Part shown: piece after piece, positions 25,756 through 36,255 of the stretch
Numbering within the stretch: the stretch's first letter is position 1
Layout: each line of letters starts with the position of its first letter
Origin: GCA-2748575 sp965222725
GTDB lineage: Bacteria; Pseudomonadota; Gammaproteobacteria; Pseudomonadales; Ketobacteraceae
Direction: 5' to 3'
Length of the DNA: 64,000 nucleotides
Assembly (NCBI GenBank): GCA_965222725.1
Contig: OZ244969.1
Coordinates: forward strand, 5,952,001 to 6,016,000
Program-made: the position numbers and the translations under genes
The notes under the pieces: model-generated
What the model was told of the DNA's origin: nothing
The model's database searches: none
Seen by the model: the letters and a program-made list of their open reading frames with translations, nothing else

Positions 25756-27636
25756 TTGGACTTTGACAAATACAAAGAGCTAGTTGCAGAAATCAAAACA
25801 GGAAAGCAGCTTCCTGATTCCATGTATATCCACAATAGCGCCTTATCAGAGGTTCCAAATCAGCTGAGTAGTGTTCTTGAAAAAATAGCAGCAGCACTAA
25901 AAATACCAGTTACTGACTGGAATATTTTGAAGCTCTATAAGCGAGACTTCAAAGTAGCATTTTTAAGCTATCCTGATTTTGAAACCTATAGTTATCCTGC
26001 CCTAAAACATAGCTTCACTGTCGATTTGTCAAAGCTCTCTGTCAGAAAATCCTCGTATGAAAAATCTGATAACCCTCCGATTCTTCACCGGAAGGAAATC
26101 TTTGTTAAATCTGATTTTGAGTTACAGCCTTTGTTCAAAGAAATTACCGCTGAAGGTGAAGAGATAGGATTATATGAAAATCCTAGATCCATAGGCTTCA
26201 AGAAAAACTGGGAGCGGCTTATTTCCAACAAGGGGTACTTTCTTGATGAAACCGGTCGGCTTCACCCGAAAGCAAACCGCGAAGTGAATAGCAATGTAGT
26301 AAGCCTTACAGAAGAAGTTGAGATTGAAAGGCATAAAACAGCCATAGACCGCAACCAGCTATCTCAGCCAATGCAGATATTGGCTAGACACAATTATTTT
26401 AATGGAGATTACTCTGTTTTAGATTACGGCTGTGGTAAAGGTGATGATATGCGTGAGCTGGAAGCTCACGGCATCGATATATCAGGATGGGACCCGGTGC
26501 ATTGCCCTGACGGGGATCTCGTCAACAGTGACATTGTGAATCTTGGGTTCGTGCTTAATGTTATTGAAGATAGAGAAGAACGAAATGAAACGCTAAAACG
26601 TGCCTGGGAGTACGCTGATAAAATCCTTGTCGTATCAGTTATGATTGCTGGCGAGAGTTTCCTACAGCAGTTCACTCCGTACAAAGACGGCATTATTACC
26701 AGTAGAAACACCTTCCAACGATACTACACACAATCTGAAATTCGTTCTTATGTTGAGACCACACTCGACGAAAACGCCATTGCTGTCGGGCAAGGTATAT
26801 TTATTGTCTTCAAAGATAAGATTGAAGAACAAAACTTTCTTCTGGAAAGGCAACATATACGGCGTGACTGGCAACAAAAAACACAAAGGCAAATACAATC
26901 ACGCCAACCCTCAATCAAAAAAGATCTCATTGATAAGCATCTTGAGTTATTTACGGATTTTTGGGATACATCTCTAGAGCTTGGGCGCATTCCCGCGAAT
27001 AATGAATTTGAGTTTTCAGACCAGATTCGTCGGGTAGCAGGATCACACATCAAGGCGCATAAGGCGCTTATTGAACATTTCGGCAATGACCTCTTTAAAG
27101 AAGCGCAGAGCAAACGTAAAGACGATCTACTGGTCTATTTCGCGCTGGGTTTATTCGGTAAGAGAAAGCCTCAGACAAAAATTCCCGATGGACTCAAACG
27201 AGACATTAAAATCTTCTACAGCAGCTACAATGAAGCCATTGAGCAAGCCAAAGAAGTTTTGTTTTCGATGGGAAACCCCGACATAATTGAAGAGTCGTGC
27301 AACAAAGCTTATGACCTTCTGAAAAGCGGATACTTAGAAGATGGCCATAGCTACACTTTCCATATTCGCCACTTGGGTGACTTACCGCCGGAGCTACGAA
27401 TTTATATTGGCTGTGCCACGCAGCTCTATGGAGATTTGGATAACTTCCATCTTGTCAAAGCCCACATGACCTCAGGCAAGGTAAGTTTAATGCGCTATGA
27501 CGATTGGAATAAAGATACACCGCTGTTGGTCGAGCGCATCAAAATCAAAATGCGGGATCAAGATGTAGACTTCTTTGATTATGGCGGCAGGTTTGAACCA
27601 CCGCCATTACTCAATAAAAGCCAGTTTATTAGCTAG
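25756..27636 (+). CDS. DNA phosphorothioation-associated putative methyltransferase
   Basis: This 626-residue protein has a central class I SAM-dependent methyltransferase motif (VLDYGCGKGDDMRELE, near residues 221-236) flanked by large domains with no catalytic motif I could name. Overall layout and context match the family repeatedly found beside dnd/dpt clusters; its biochemical substrate is not established to my knowledge. The start is a TTG at 25756 behind ACAGGGGC. Its stop is only 10 bp from the stop of the convergent sspH gene, tying it to the phosphorothioation cluster. Confidence 0.8.
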   Translation: MDFDKYKELVAEIKTGKQLPDSMYIHNSALSEVPNQLSSVLEKIAAALKIPVTDWNILKLYKRDFKVAFLSYPDFETYSYPALKHSFTVDLSKLSVRKSSYEKSDNPPILHRKEIFVKSDFELQPLFKEITAEGEEIGLYENPRSIGFKKNWERLISNKGYFLDETGRLHPKANREVNSNVVSLTEEVEIERHKTAIDRNQLSQPMQILARHNYFNGDYSVLDYGCGKGDDMRELEAHGIDISGWDPVHCPDGDLVNSDIVNLGFVLNVIEDREERNETLKRAWEYADKILVVSVMIAGESFLQQFTPYKDGIITSRNTFQRYYTQSEIRSYVETTLDENAIAVGQGIFIVFKDKIEEQNFLLERQHIRRDWQQKTQRQIQSRQPSIKKDLIDKHLELFTDFWDTSLELGRIPANNEFEFSDQIRRVAGSHIKAHKALIEHFGNDLFKEAQSKRKDDLLVYFALGLFGKRKPQTKIPDGLKRDIKIFYSSYNEAIEQAKEVLFSMGNPDIIEESCNKAYDLLKSGYLEDGHSYTFHIRHLGDLPPELRIYIGCATQLYGDLDNFHLVKAHMTSGKVSLMRYDDWNKDTPLLVERIKIKMRDQDVDFFDYGGRFEPPPLLNKSQFIS

Positions 27637-27646
27637 ACTGGATTGC

Positions 27647-30600
27647 CTATTCTTCTTTCCAGTAATTAATAATCAAGTGTAAAAGCTCATCAAAAACGGC
27701 AGGATCTGTGAAGCCTACCTGTATGCTCATGGTCTGACCTTCAGTTTTAACAATGCCATGCCCATACCCCAACAAGTTTTCAGCTCCAGACTCACCCAAA
27801 ATAATTTCCGAGTTAAGATCTCGATCCACTTTTAAAGCAACCTTGGTATCAAGGTTTGCTCTTAGAAGTGGGAAAACCACATCATTACTAGGTCTCTGCG
27901 TTGCTAATACCAAGTGAACTCCGGCAGCTCGCCCTTTAGATGACAACCTGACAATAATGTCCTTAGCATCCTTCTTAAACTCATTGTCCAGTATCCAATC
28001 CGCCAACTCATCAAAGAAAACGACCTCTCTCGACATACGTGAATCTGGATACCGTAGATTGTAGGCTTCTATGTCCTTCAGCCCTAAATCCTTAAGCTGG
28101 ACATACCTTTCGTTCATCAAATGCTCCAGCTCCTTGAGTCGAATGACAGCCTCTTCTTTATCTAAGACAACTGGATGAGCTAAATGCGATGAATCTGAGT
28201 ATGAAGAGAATTCAACCTGTTTCGGGTCGAACAATCTTAATTTCAAATTTTCGGGCGTATTTGTCATGATCAAATCAGTGATCATATTGTTCATCAATAT
28301 CGATTTGCCTGATTTGGTTTGCCCTCCAATTAATGCGTGGGGACTGGCTCCATCCAGTTTGAAGAAGCAACAATCATCTCCAAACTCATTCTGACCTAGA
28401 AGGATTTTATTGTTGAAGCCGTTATCCAGCGTTTTTTGCCTATTAGCAAGCGTTCGCTTCATCAGTTCTGAGAAGTAAACGGTCTGCCTTTTGTCCCTAT
28501 CAAAAACAAGCACCATTAAGCCAGGCTCTGGATAGACCTGTCGTAGCGATAAACCTACCACCGACAAGAACGTGCCACGCATATTGATTATCTTACTCGC
28601 GTTTAGATTCACATCGCCGAGCAGCTTAATAACGATTGAGTTTGGAGTTATTAGCGTGTCAGAAAAGTTCGAGGGTAGATTTGAATGGCTTAATATCTTT
28701 CTCACGCCAGACTTAACGTTTTCAACGTCTATAGGATCTTCGTCTTCAACTACGATATTTTTATCGAGATATTCTAGGCATTGAGTAACTAATGCCATAA
28801 CCGATTTGGAATCGTCTGTGGGCGTGGTTTGAATTGGTTCAGGGGATGTAATAGCCTCCTGAGTGATGTCGGATATGGGGGCTTCTACAGGGGCGAAACT
28901 AGATTCATCTGTTGTGGCGAGATCAACATCAGCTTGTTTCTCCTCCTGATCCTCATCAGGCAGAATAATAGTTTCTGCTGGCTCTTCTTGATCCGCTAAG
29001 ACCGCTCGATTCAGTTCAAGAGCTTTAGGAATTGTCGCTATATCGAGAGCAAGCACCGATGTGGAATCAAGCATGTGTTTGAATACTTGCTTGGTATCCT
29101 TAAAGCTCAGTGATATTTGATTCAAATAATCACTATCGTAGATGCTATAAAAATCTGAATTTATCGCATCATTGTCATAGTGAAAAATAACAGAAAGGCC
29201 ATAGAGGTTGATATGGACAGAATCTTTGTCGAGGTTCAGCAACCTGTCAAAGTTAAATTCATTGGGCGAAAACTTGAAGTTCCCAATGACAAATTCTAAA
29301 AATTTATTAAGCCAGTAGCAAAAGTCAAATGCCAAAGCCGATTCCAGCATGGATCTTACTAATTCGCATGTCGATTTTAGCTGCTTACAAGACTTAATAG
29401 TTTGATCAACAGATCCGTTTATCAGCTTGGATTCACAGATCACGAGATTAATCGTTATTTTCTCATCTTCGCTTTCGCTGAGATAGATACCCATCAGATC
29501 GGAAACATAGTTGACGGAACGACCTATAGATTTCAGAGCATCGTCCTCAATGGAGGACTTAAACCAACCGATGTAATCATCCAAATGCACCCAGAAAATA
29601 TCAGCGATTTTATCTTGATCGCTAAGTATTGATTCAATCAATACAGTGGAACCGGCAGTGCCAACCAAATCATGTGAAAAGTTACCATTACCAACAGACT
29701 TCAAGAGTACATCACTGCTGAAAGAATTGGATAGCGTAAATATTTTATCAACAATGCTTGTAATGTCGTCGGGGTGTACTAATCGCCACTTCCTAAGACT
29801 ACTGTCGAGGTTAGTGGTGATGTAGTGGGTCTCTTTTTCTGTGATGATTGCCAAAGATCTCTTGAGTCCTTCACCCTGAACGTAACGCAGCACTCGACGG
29901 TTTCCATTCGTTGATGGATCGCCCATATTCTCGCTGAGGTTCAACGTATCCTTACAGAGCAAATAATCATAGATAACCAACCAATTGCTCTTAGCTAAAC
30001 CAATATTGATCTCGTCTTTTAATTCAGTTTGTGCAACTTCACGGCAAAACGAAATATCTCCCTGCTTCCCAGCAGTTCTCATAAAAGCTTGGTGAAAGTT
30101 TGCAGAGGTCTGATCAAATATATGGTTGTTTAATGCAAATGAAGAAGTTTTTGTTATTGGGTTTGAAGGAATTTTACGTGATGCGCAATATTCCCAAAAC
30201 ACACTTTTACTAGGCGACACCACATAAGCAGGTGCATCAAGCGATAGGACGTTTGTTGTATAGAGTGGATCAAAGCTGAATAGTAGATCTACTTCACCTT
30301 CTTGAACCTCTTCCAAACTGCTAACTACTCTTACCTTAATATTGCTATCAATCTTGCTGGCATCAAAGCTTTCACAAATTCTTTGATAGATGACATCCAG
30401 CAGGCTTCGTTTATTGCAGGTAAATGTTATAGAGAGCGAAATCTGGTCTTCCTGATCCTCTGACAGTTTTAATAGTTCGTCATAAACAGCAAGAATCTGG
30501 TCGTAAGAAAGCAAGCCACTACACATCACTTGCAAATGATGACGTTCGTTAGGGAACGTTTCTAAAAATTTGCTGGTAGTCGCCTTAATGACGGAACGAA

Positions 30601-32938
30601 CTTCTTTCTCTCGAAGCGCATTTTTCGAGTTAGCCAACGACGTATATTCAAAATACCCGAATCTTGATTGCGTACAAACGAGATCAATAGATTCACGGCT
30701 TCTGATTTTTCGTAAAAATAGGCTTTTGCCAAAAGATTCGTTAAGTTCAGAAATGAGCTTGGATAACACGCCATCATCTTTATTTCCGATGATTAGCTTG
30801 CCGTCTCGATAGGCTCTAGCAATATTTCTATAAATTTCGTTTTTCTTCGCCGCCATTAATAAGCTGTAAGGCGACCAAGGAAGGTAGACGGCATAATCGG
30901 TGTTATCGCCTACAAACAATGTATGGGCAGTAATGAACTCGTAAAGAAGCTCTCTGAAGCTTTCCCCAAGATTCGTTCGAGATACTAAGAACTCCAACAC
31001 AACATTAAATGACTGCTCAAAATCATTCAGCTCAACAAGGAGCGGATTTTTAAGGGTAGAATCTACGGCATTTTTCCATTCCAGAACAAAATTATCATAG
31101 ATGTTTTGAAAGTGGTCGTAGTCTGCTTTCGTGAGGTGATTATGTTGCAGAAGCTGGGATAATAGGTCGCTGATTTCGCTTCCTTCTTTATCCATTTTTC
31201 GTATCAGTTCGCCGCGACTCATTCGAGTGCTGACTGATAGAAACATCTGGCTATTGTTGATGGTTGGGCTGCATTCAGAGCGTTTAACAAATAACGGATC
31301 AACTGAAATGCTGTGCTTATGGCAATATCCTTTTCGATCCATGACTTTAGGGAAATCACTATATTTAGCCGATTCAAAGCCAAATGGGTTAAAGCTCCAC
31401 TTTAAATCCCATGTTTCCGATGGAGATTTAGGGTCATCGCTATAGCGTAGTATTCTAAAACAGAGTTCGTTTGCTGCTTTACCGTTTCTGCCTTTCTTAA
31501 GGTCTTTATTACTCAGCAAATCATCTTCGGAAAAGGATTTCGGAAATTCAATCTCAAACGCATCTCCAAACTCTGACCAGAAATCAGCAATTCCCCTATA
31601 TTCACTGAAGAAGAATTCAATCGCGTCCTTGTTTTTCTTTTGCAAAGAACGTTTAGTCCGGTCTTTCGCAAGGCTCAACATCACCTTATCCGTACCAATA
31701 TCCATCATGAAAATCGATTTTGACAGAACGATTAATAGACCTTCAATAAAGTCTGTGCATTCTGTCATTTTGCTACTACTAATTTCTTTCAGCCACGCTT
31801 TTTCAAGTTTGGCATCTTCAGATAGCTCTTTTGAATGTGAGAAATAGAATGTCCTTAGTTCGTTTTTCTCAGGCTTGTTTGCCTTGTCGTCAACACGGGT
31901 AACAATATCTGTATGTGATTCAGATATATCAATATCATTGTCAGCCAGAAACTGAAGTGTCTCTTCGCCTAGCTTAAATTTGGTAGCGGTTTTCTTTTGC
32001 TGCAATACAGAGCTGAATGGAGCATGAGAATCATATTCTTGCTGTATGCGGTTTCTAAGTTCTTTTGCATCTTCGGGGTTCTGAAAGTATGCCGTAAAAT
32101 ATTCATCTACAATGTCACAAAAATCTTTATATTCCGGCTCACTTTCACGAAGCTGGTTCAGGTTTTCATTAATTTCAGATTTATCAATCTCACGATCACG
32201 AAGAATTGCTCTCCAGAACTCAATATCGACAAAGAGAGTGCTTGAGATCAACTTGCGGAAAACCTTTCGATAGTCTTTTCCTGCGTTTTGCAAGACTCTG
32301 AACTCATCCAGCCGGTTGATACCGCCTAAACATACACAGTTTCTCCCAATGGCATCCCAGAACAAGCCATCTTTGATCGTGTCTGAGATAACCCGATCAA
32401 TAAAACGGTTAATTTTATCGATTTCAATGAAAGGCCGGTTATTCCATTTAGAATGGGTCAGCTCGCTTACAAAAAGTGCCAGATCATCTACTTGCTCTTT
32501 GCTAAAGATGACAGAGTTAGACTGTAAATGCTTTGCTATATCAATCCATTTACCAGTCTCAGATATATCAAAAACAATACTCTGGTCTATTCTGGTTACT
32601 TGATCATGTGTCGGTTTGGTTTCCGCAATAAACATGATGCAGAAAAAGTTTCCAACACGATTACGTTCATGCGTGAGGTCAGCAAACGAATATTTTTCGA
32701 TGCTAAGATCTTTGTAATGCTCATGGTCTTCAACAGCGATGATGAGACCTGAATCGCTCCCTACAGGAGAAATTGGCAATTGTGACTCGTTAATCGTGGT
32801 CAGAATGGATTCAACAACCTTTGGGTCGAACTCCCTAAGCACTAGTCGCCCTGGAACACCGTCGCCATTATTATTGGTATGCCAATCGCTATAATCAGCC
32901 TCAATGAGTTTAAAATAGTATTGAGCTAGTGACTTCAC
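27647..32938 (-). CDS. SspH/DptH: FtsK/HerA-type ATPase of phosphorothioate-dependent restriction
   Basis: At 1763 residues this is the largest protein in the window. The ATPase lies near the C-terminus: Walker A GGQTKSGKSILMNN at about residues 1535-1548, Walker B VVFFDELADW at about 1637, and LVLATQRPSNDVV, typical of FtsK/SpoIIIE/HerA motors. The first ~1400 residues have no motif I recognise; an Asp/Glu-rich linker (about 1290-1350) precedes the motor. DptH forms a restriction complex with DptF and DptG that attacks DNA lacking phosphorothioate marks. The start is GTG at 32938 behind GGAGG; it overlaps sspG by four bases. Confidence 0.83.
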   Translation of the reverse strand: MKSLAQYYFKLIEADYSDWHTNNNGDGVPGRLVLREFDPKVVESILTTINESQLPISPVGSDSGLIIAVEDHEHYKDLSIEKYSFADLTHERNRVGNFFCIMFIAETKPTHDQVTRIDQSIVFDISETGKWIDIAKHLQSNSVIFSKEQVDDLALFVSELTHSKWNNRPFIEIDKINRFIDRVISDTIKDGLFWDAIGRNCVCLGGINRLDEFRVLQNAGKDYRKVFRKLISSTLFVDIEFWRAILRDREIDKSEINENLNQLRESEPEYKDFCDIVDEYFTAYFQNPEDAKELRNRIQQEYDSHAPFSSVLQQKKTATKFKLGEETLQFLADNDIDISESHTDIVTRVDDKANKPEKNELRTFYFSHSKELSEDAKLEKAWLKEISSSKMTECTDFIEGLLIVLSKSIFMMDIGTDKVMLSLAKDRTKRSLQKKNKDAIEFFFSEYRGIADFWSEFGDAFEIEFPKSFSEDDLLSNKDLKKGRNGKAANELCFRILRYSDDPKSPSETWDLKWSFNPFGFESAKYSDFPKVMDRKGYCHKHSISVDPLFVKRSECSPTINNSQMFLSVSTRMSRGELIRKMDKEGSEISDLLSQLLQHNHLTKADYDHFQNIYDNFVLEWKNAVDSTLKNPLLVELNDFEQSFNVVLEFLVSRTNLGESFRELLYEFITAHTLFVGDNTDYAVYLPWSPYSLLMAAKKNEIYRNIARAYRDGKLIIGNKDDGVLSKLISELNESFGKSLFLRKIRSRESIDLVCTQSRFGYFEYTSLANSKNALREKEVRSVIKATTSKFLETFPNERHHLQVMCSGLLSYDQILAVYDELLKLSEDQEDQISLSITFTCNKRSLLDVIYQRICESFDASKIDSNIKVRVVSSLEEVQEGEVDLLFSFDPLYTTNVLSLDAPAYVVSPSKSVFWEYCASRKIPSNPITKTSSFALNNHIFDQTSANFHQAFMRTAGKQGDISFCREVAQTELKDEINIGLAKSNWLVIYDYLLCKDTLNLSENMGDPSTNGNRRVLRYVQGEGLKRSLAIITEKETHYITTNLDSSLRKWRLVHPDDITSIVDKIFTLSNSFSSDVLLKSVGNGNFSHDLVGTAGSTVLIESILSDQDKIADIFWVHLDDYIGWFKSSIEDDALKSIGRSVNYVSDLMGIYLSESEDEKITINLVICESKLINGSVDQTIKSCKQLKSTCELVRSMLESALAFDFCYWLNKFLEFVIGNFKFSPNEFNFDRLLNLDKDSVHINLYGLSVIFHYDNDAINSDFYSIYDSDYLNQISLSFKDTKQVFKHMLDSTSVLALDIATIPKALELNRAVLADQEEPAETIILPDEDQEEKQADVDLATTDESSFAPVEAPISDITQEAITSPEPIQTTPTDDSKSVMALVTQCLEYLDKNIVVEDEDPIDVENVKSGVRKILSHSNLPSNFSDTLITPNSIVIKLLGDVNLNASKIINMRGTFLSVVGLSLRQVYPEPGLMVLVFDRDKRQTVYFSELMKRTLANRQKTLDNGFNNKILLGQNEFGDDCCFFKLDGASPHALIGGQTKSGKSILMNNMITDLIMTNTPENLKLRLFDPKQVEFSSYSDSSHLAHPVVLDKEEAVIRLKELEHLMNERYVQLKDLGLKDIEAYNLRYPDSRMSREVVFFDELADWILDNEFKKDAKDIIVRLSSKGRAAGVHLVLATQRPSNDVVFPLLRANLDTKVALKVDRDLNSEIILGESGAENLLGYGHGIVKTEGQTMSIQVGFTDPAVFDELLHLIINYWKEE

Positions 32939-34443
32939 AGTGTATCCTCCAAATACGGGTTAACTACATAACTACACGCATCTGAAAGATGTCTAAGCAT
33001 CCCCATCTGATAGAGCAAAACTGATAAATTCTTGGCATTTCGATTCAAGTCACTTTGTAGAATTTCGGAATCCTCAAATGGAGACTGATCTATAAAAATG
33101 TTATACCTTTCCCTAAGCGCCTTCATAAACTTACGGAATTCCAGCCGCTTTTCCGAACCGAGCAATGTAATAACCAGCGAGTGCAAAAAATCCTCCGTGA
33201 CAACGTACCTGAAGCTTCTCGTATTTTTTCTTGAAACGAAACCTATATGGCGAAAGCAGATATGGGGATAGCCCAATATGTTTTTACCTAAGTAACCTTC
33301 CGCTTCTCCTGATTGCTCGTCTAAAAATACCTTTCGATCTGACTCTTCCTCAATATCAAACGCATATTGCTCAAACAAGTCGGGTATGCAGTTTGCGAGG
33401 CTTCGTTTCAAGCGATTTCTTTGTGTTGAAATACTTTGTATGGAGGCTTTGCGAATACTGTTAGAGGTTTTAGTCAATACCTCAGCGATATAGTTTGGGC
33501 ATTTAGGCGATCCGTTGTCAGACGTGTTGGTGTACATTTCACCAACGCTATAGATGTAATTTCCGGTGTGGAAACCTACTAAATCTGACATAATTTTGAT
33601 TTTATCAAGCTTTTCTAAATTCAGATTTAGAGTGCGAACCATATCTTCAGAAAATGTTGTGAAGCAATCCATTTCATGTGGAGGCAAATAGCCAAGATTC
33701 TTTCGGTTTGCTTCCTCTAGAGGGTAACGTTTTTCACCAATAGCAAGCGACTTGGCTAGTGTGGAGTATGAGTCGTCTTTCTCTTCAAGCCATTCGGTAA
33801 ACAACCTTTCTAGTTCAAGCCTTAGCTCTTCTGGAGCACGGCATAGCATCAAATAAACTAATTCACCGCCCCGCGAGAAAAACCGTCTATCTTCAGAGTT
33901 GTCAACGTTGTTGTAATCGCACCATATATATTCGCGATTAATCGGATAGATAAATTTGGATGACCAGCGTTTATTTGAAAGAGGGTCAAAGGTTAAGGAA
34001 CCGAGTATTTTTATGACATTGTAAAAGCTATCAAAGGATTTAAAGTTATTCCTGATATGATCAATGTCGGCATCTTTAAAGCTAAAGTTATCACCTTCTA
34101 ACCCCATTAAGAAATCAAACTGACGCTGCCATTTTTCTTTGTCCGGCGCAGTTGAGCGATGAATAGTCTCAAGTATCTCATTCTGATACAGCAATATTCT
34201 CAGCTTAAAATTTCTGCGGTGCCGAAAATACAGGGTGTCGTTTTCAGGAGAAAATATATTCTGAATGAACTCGTGTTGCTTAGCCTGATATTGGCTTTCG
34301 ACAATGCACATCAATTCAAAAAGCAGCAGCGTGGGAGTCTGCTCTGGTCTGAATCGATGCCCCCAGACATGCTCAACAAATGGAATATTCTTGATCCCAT
34401 AAGTTTTTCTTAGATCTACCGTATTGGTATTCAAATTACCCAT
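32935..34443 (-). CDS. SspG/DptG-like phosphorothioate-dependent restriction protein
   Basis: This 502-residue protein shows no catalytic motif. It is assigned to the DptG family mainly from its fixed place between DptF and DptH and from its length. The ATG at 34443 (MGNLNTNTVDLRK) is preferred over the upstream in-frame start because a perfect GGAGG lies six bases before it. It overlaps the end of sspF by eight bases and sspH by four, so the three are translated as a coupled unit. Its role is presumably structural or adaptor-like within the complex. Confidence 0.78.
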   Translation of the reverse strand: MGNLNTNTVDLRKTYGIKNIPFVEHVWGHRFRPEQTPTLLLFELMCIVESQYQAKQHEFIQNIFSPENDTLYFRHRRNFKLRILLYQNEILETIHRSTAPDKEKWQRQFDFLMGLEGDNFSFKDADIDHIRNNFKSFDSFYNVIKILGSLTFDPLSNKRWSSKFIYPINREYIWCDYNNVDNSEDRRFFSRGGELVYLMLCRAPEELRLELERLFTEWLEEKDDSYSTLAKSLAIGEKRYPLEEANRKNLGYLPPHEMDCFTTFSEDMVRTLNLNLEKLDKIKIMSDLVGFHTGNYIYSVGEMYTNTSDNGSPKCPNYIAEVLTKTSNSIRKASIQSISTQRNRLKRSLANCIPDLFEQYAFDIEEESDRKVFLDEQSGEAEGYLGKNILGYPHICFRHIGFVSRKNTRSFRYVVTEDFLHSLVITLLGSEKRLEFRKFMKALRERYNIFIDQSPFEDSEILQSDLNRNAKNLSVLLYQMGMLRHLSDACSYVVNPYLEDTL

Positions 34444-36229
34444 TTTGAACCTCCAATATGACCTGTCTAAACTCACCATCCTGTATCGAGTACGTCTCAG
34501 TACGTCTGTTTTCGCGGATCAGTGTCGAAAGCTTAGAGCGTAGAATTAAGAGCTTCTTATACAATCTGGGGTCAGTCGTGTTAGGTGGCGCTCCTTTTGA
34601 TACATGAGCGAGATAATCAAATAATTCAACAGTCAAAGACATCTTAACTTCATGCTTACGATCTATCTCCAATATCAACACTGGCTCGATACGTGCACCT
34701 GATAAAGACATGTCATTCTTGATTGATCTGATAACTATGTCTCTTTCCCGTATATCTTCACCGTGAAAAATAGAAATGGGCGTGATAGAGCCTTGACCTT
34801 TTTCAGGAATAAACAGACTGTCTCTCCCAGATCCTTCTGAAATATACCGCCCATGAAAAACACGATTTAATGCCAAAATAATCATCGCTATCGTATTTAC
34901 ATCATCTGCACAGTCTGACGTGCTTAAGCTGTCATAGACGTTCTCACGATAACGCCCAAAATGGGAGTAGCGTTGGAGGTGGTAGGCATTCTCATCGCCA
35001 TTCTGAAAGCAGTAGAGCTGCATTCTGGAACGACGCATAAGAGCATCCCAAAGCTCGTTGTTGGCATCAGCACCATCAATGCGCCTGGCTTCAAACAACT
35101 TATTATTAACATCCAACGGGATCGTAAAATCTCGTTCGGTTTTATGTCTTAATAATCTATCCCAATAGTTTGTAGATAATTCGCCGAAACCTAATTTATT
35201 AATTTCAGAGAATGGTCGGTTATTTCTCATCTTATGAGCGCCGAGATTCATACCCCAAAAACCGACTTCGATACTAGATTCAGACGCAAAGACCGCCGCA
35301 TGCTCGATCTTTGACATGGAAGTGCAATTTAGCGTACCTACACCGGCATCCATATCCGCTATACGCAGAGCTTTTGGTTTAGGTACTGATGCCAGCAAGG
35401 TGTTGGTCGCTAGGTTTAACAGCTCCCTAATAGTGAAATGCTCATTATTGAGCTGTAGAAGCAGTATGATATTGCTTAGATTTTCTTTGATGTGAGGTTC
35501 AGTTTTAAGGAGATGGTATTTATTATAAATTGCGCAGCTTTGGTTTTCTTTTCCTGTGCAGCCATCGCAATGACTCCAACCCGGATGATCTAATATCGTG
35601 TCGAAGATCAACGCCATATTTTCTTTGGCATTGAGTTTCGATAGGTTTATTAAATTTACAAGCTCCTGTCCCTCACACTCGCTAAAGCCCAGATTGATTT
35701 TGTCTTCGATTATCTCTTTTAGAAGTTTGACAGTATCCTGTTCTGCCTCATCAGAAGAGTTTTTAATGAAGTTTTCAAGCTCTTCAACCAGAATGCCGTC
35801 ATTGACTGCAACCAGAATAGGTTTCGGCACATGCTTGGTATCCAGTATGGTTATTAGCTCTCGGATCAGTAAGTTTTTATCGTCTTTTAATTCCGAGAAG
35901 TCTTTAACAACAGTACGTTCATCTGTACTAAAGTAGCTATTTTCATTCCATACATCTTCATCAAAATCGTCGCCGTCAAGAGCGCGTACAATATCTCGGC
36001 ATAACTTGGTTTTACCATCACCGGCAGTTCCGGTTAATATAATCAGATTATGATTTCCGTTAGATTGAAACTTAGATAATATTTCCTGCTGCCAAGGAAA
36101 CTGAATATCTAGTGGCTCTTCAATGCCTAATCTTTTTGCAACCTTTCTAACATATTCATCTTGTATCTGATTCTTTCCTTTGCAATACCCCTCAAGGAAC
36201 TTCACCCAATGATTATTTTTCCACGTCAT
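34436..36229 (-). CDS. SspF/DptF-like ATPase of phosphorothioate-dependent restriction
   Basis: This 597-residue protein has a P-loop near the N-terminus (LTGTAGDGKTKLCRD, GTAGDGKT at about residues 67-74) and a Cys cluster (HCDGCTGKENQSC) that could bind a metal. DptF works with DptG and DptH to restrict DNA lacking phosphorothioate. The ATG at 36229 (MTWKNNHW) has GGGA seven bases upstream and is preferred to the in-frame TTG at 36241. It is 26 bp downstream of sspD, which puts the modification and restriction genes on one strand in one probable transcript. Confidence 0.82.
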   Translation of the reverse strand: MTWKNNHWVKFLEGYCKGKNQIQDEYVRKVAKRLGIEEPLDIQFPWQQEILSKFQSNGNHNLIILTGTAGDGKTKLCRDIVRALDGDDFDEDVWNENSYFSTDERTVVKDFSELKDDKNLLIRELITILDTKHVPKPILVAVNDGILVEELENFIKNSSDEAEQDTVKLLKEIIEDKINLGFSECEGQELVNLINLSKLNAKENMALIFDTILDHPGWSHCDGCTGKENQSCAIYNKYHLLKTEPHIKENLSNIILLLQLNNEHFTIRELLNLATNTLLASVPKPKALRIADMDAGVGTLNCTSMSKIEHAAVFASESSIEVGFWGMNLGAHKMRNNRPFSEINKLGFGELSTNYWDRLLRHKTERDFTIPLDVNNKLFEARRIDGADANNELWDALMRRSRMQLYCFQNGDENAYHLQRYSHFGRYRENVYDSLSTSDCADDVNTIAMIILALNRVFHGRYISEGSGRDSLFIPEKGQGSITPISIFHGEDIRERDIVIRSIKNDMSLSGARIEPVLILEIDRKHEVKMSLTVELFDYLAHVSKGAPPNTTDPRLYKKLLILRSKLSTLIRENRRTETYSIQDGEFRQVILEVQNG

Positions 36230-36255
36230 AATCGTTCCCAATATATTATTCTAAT

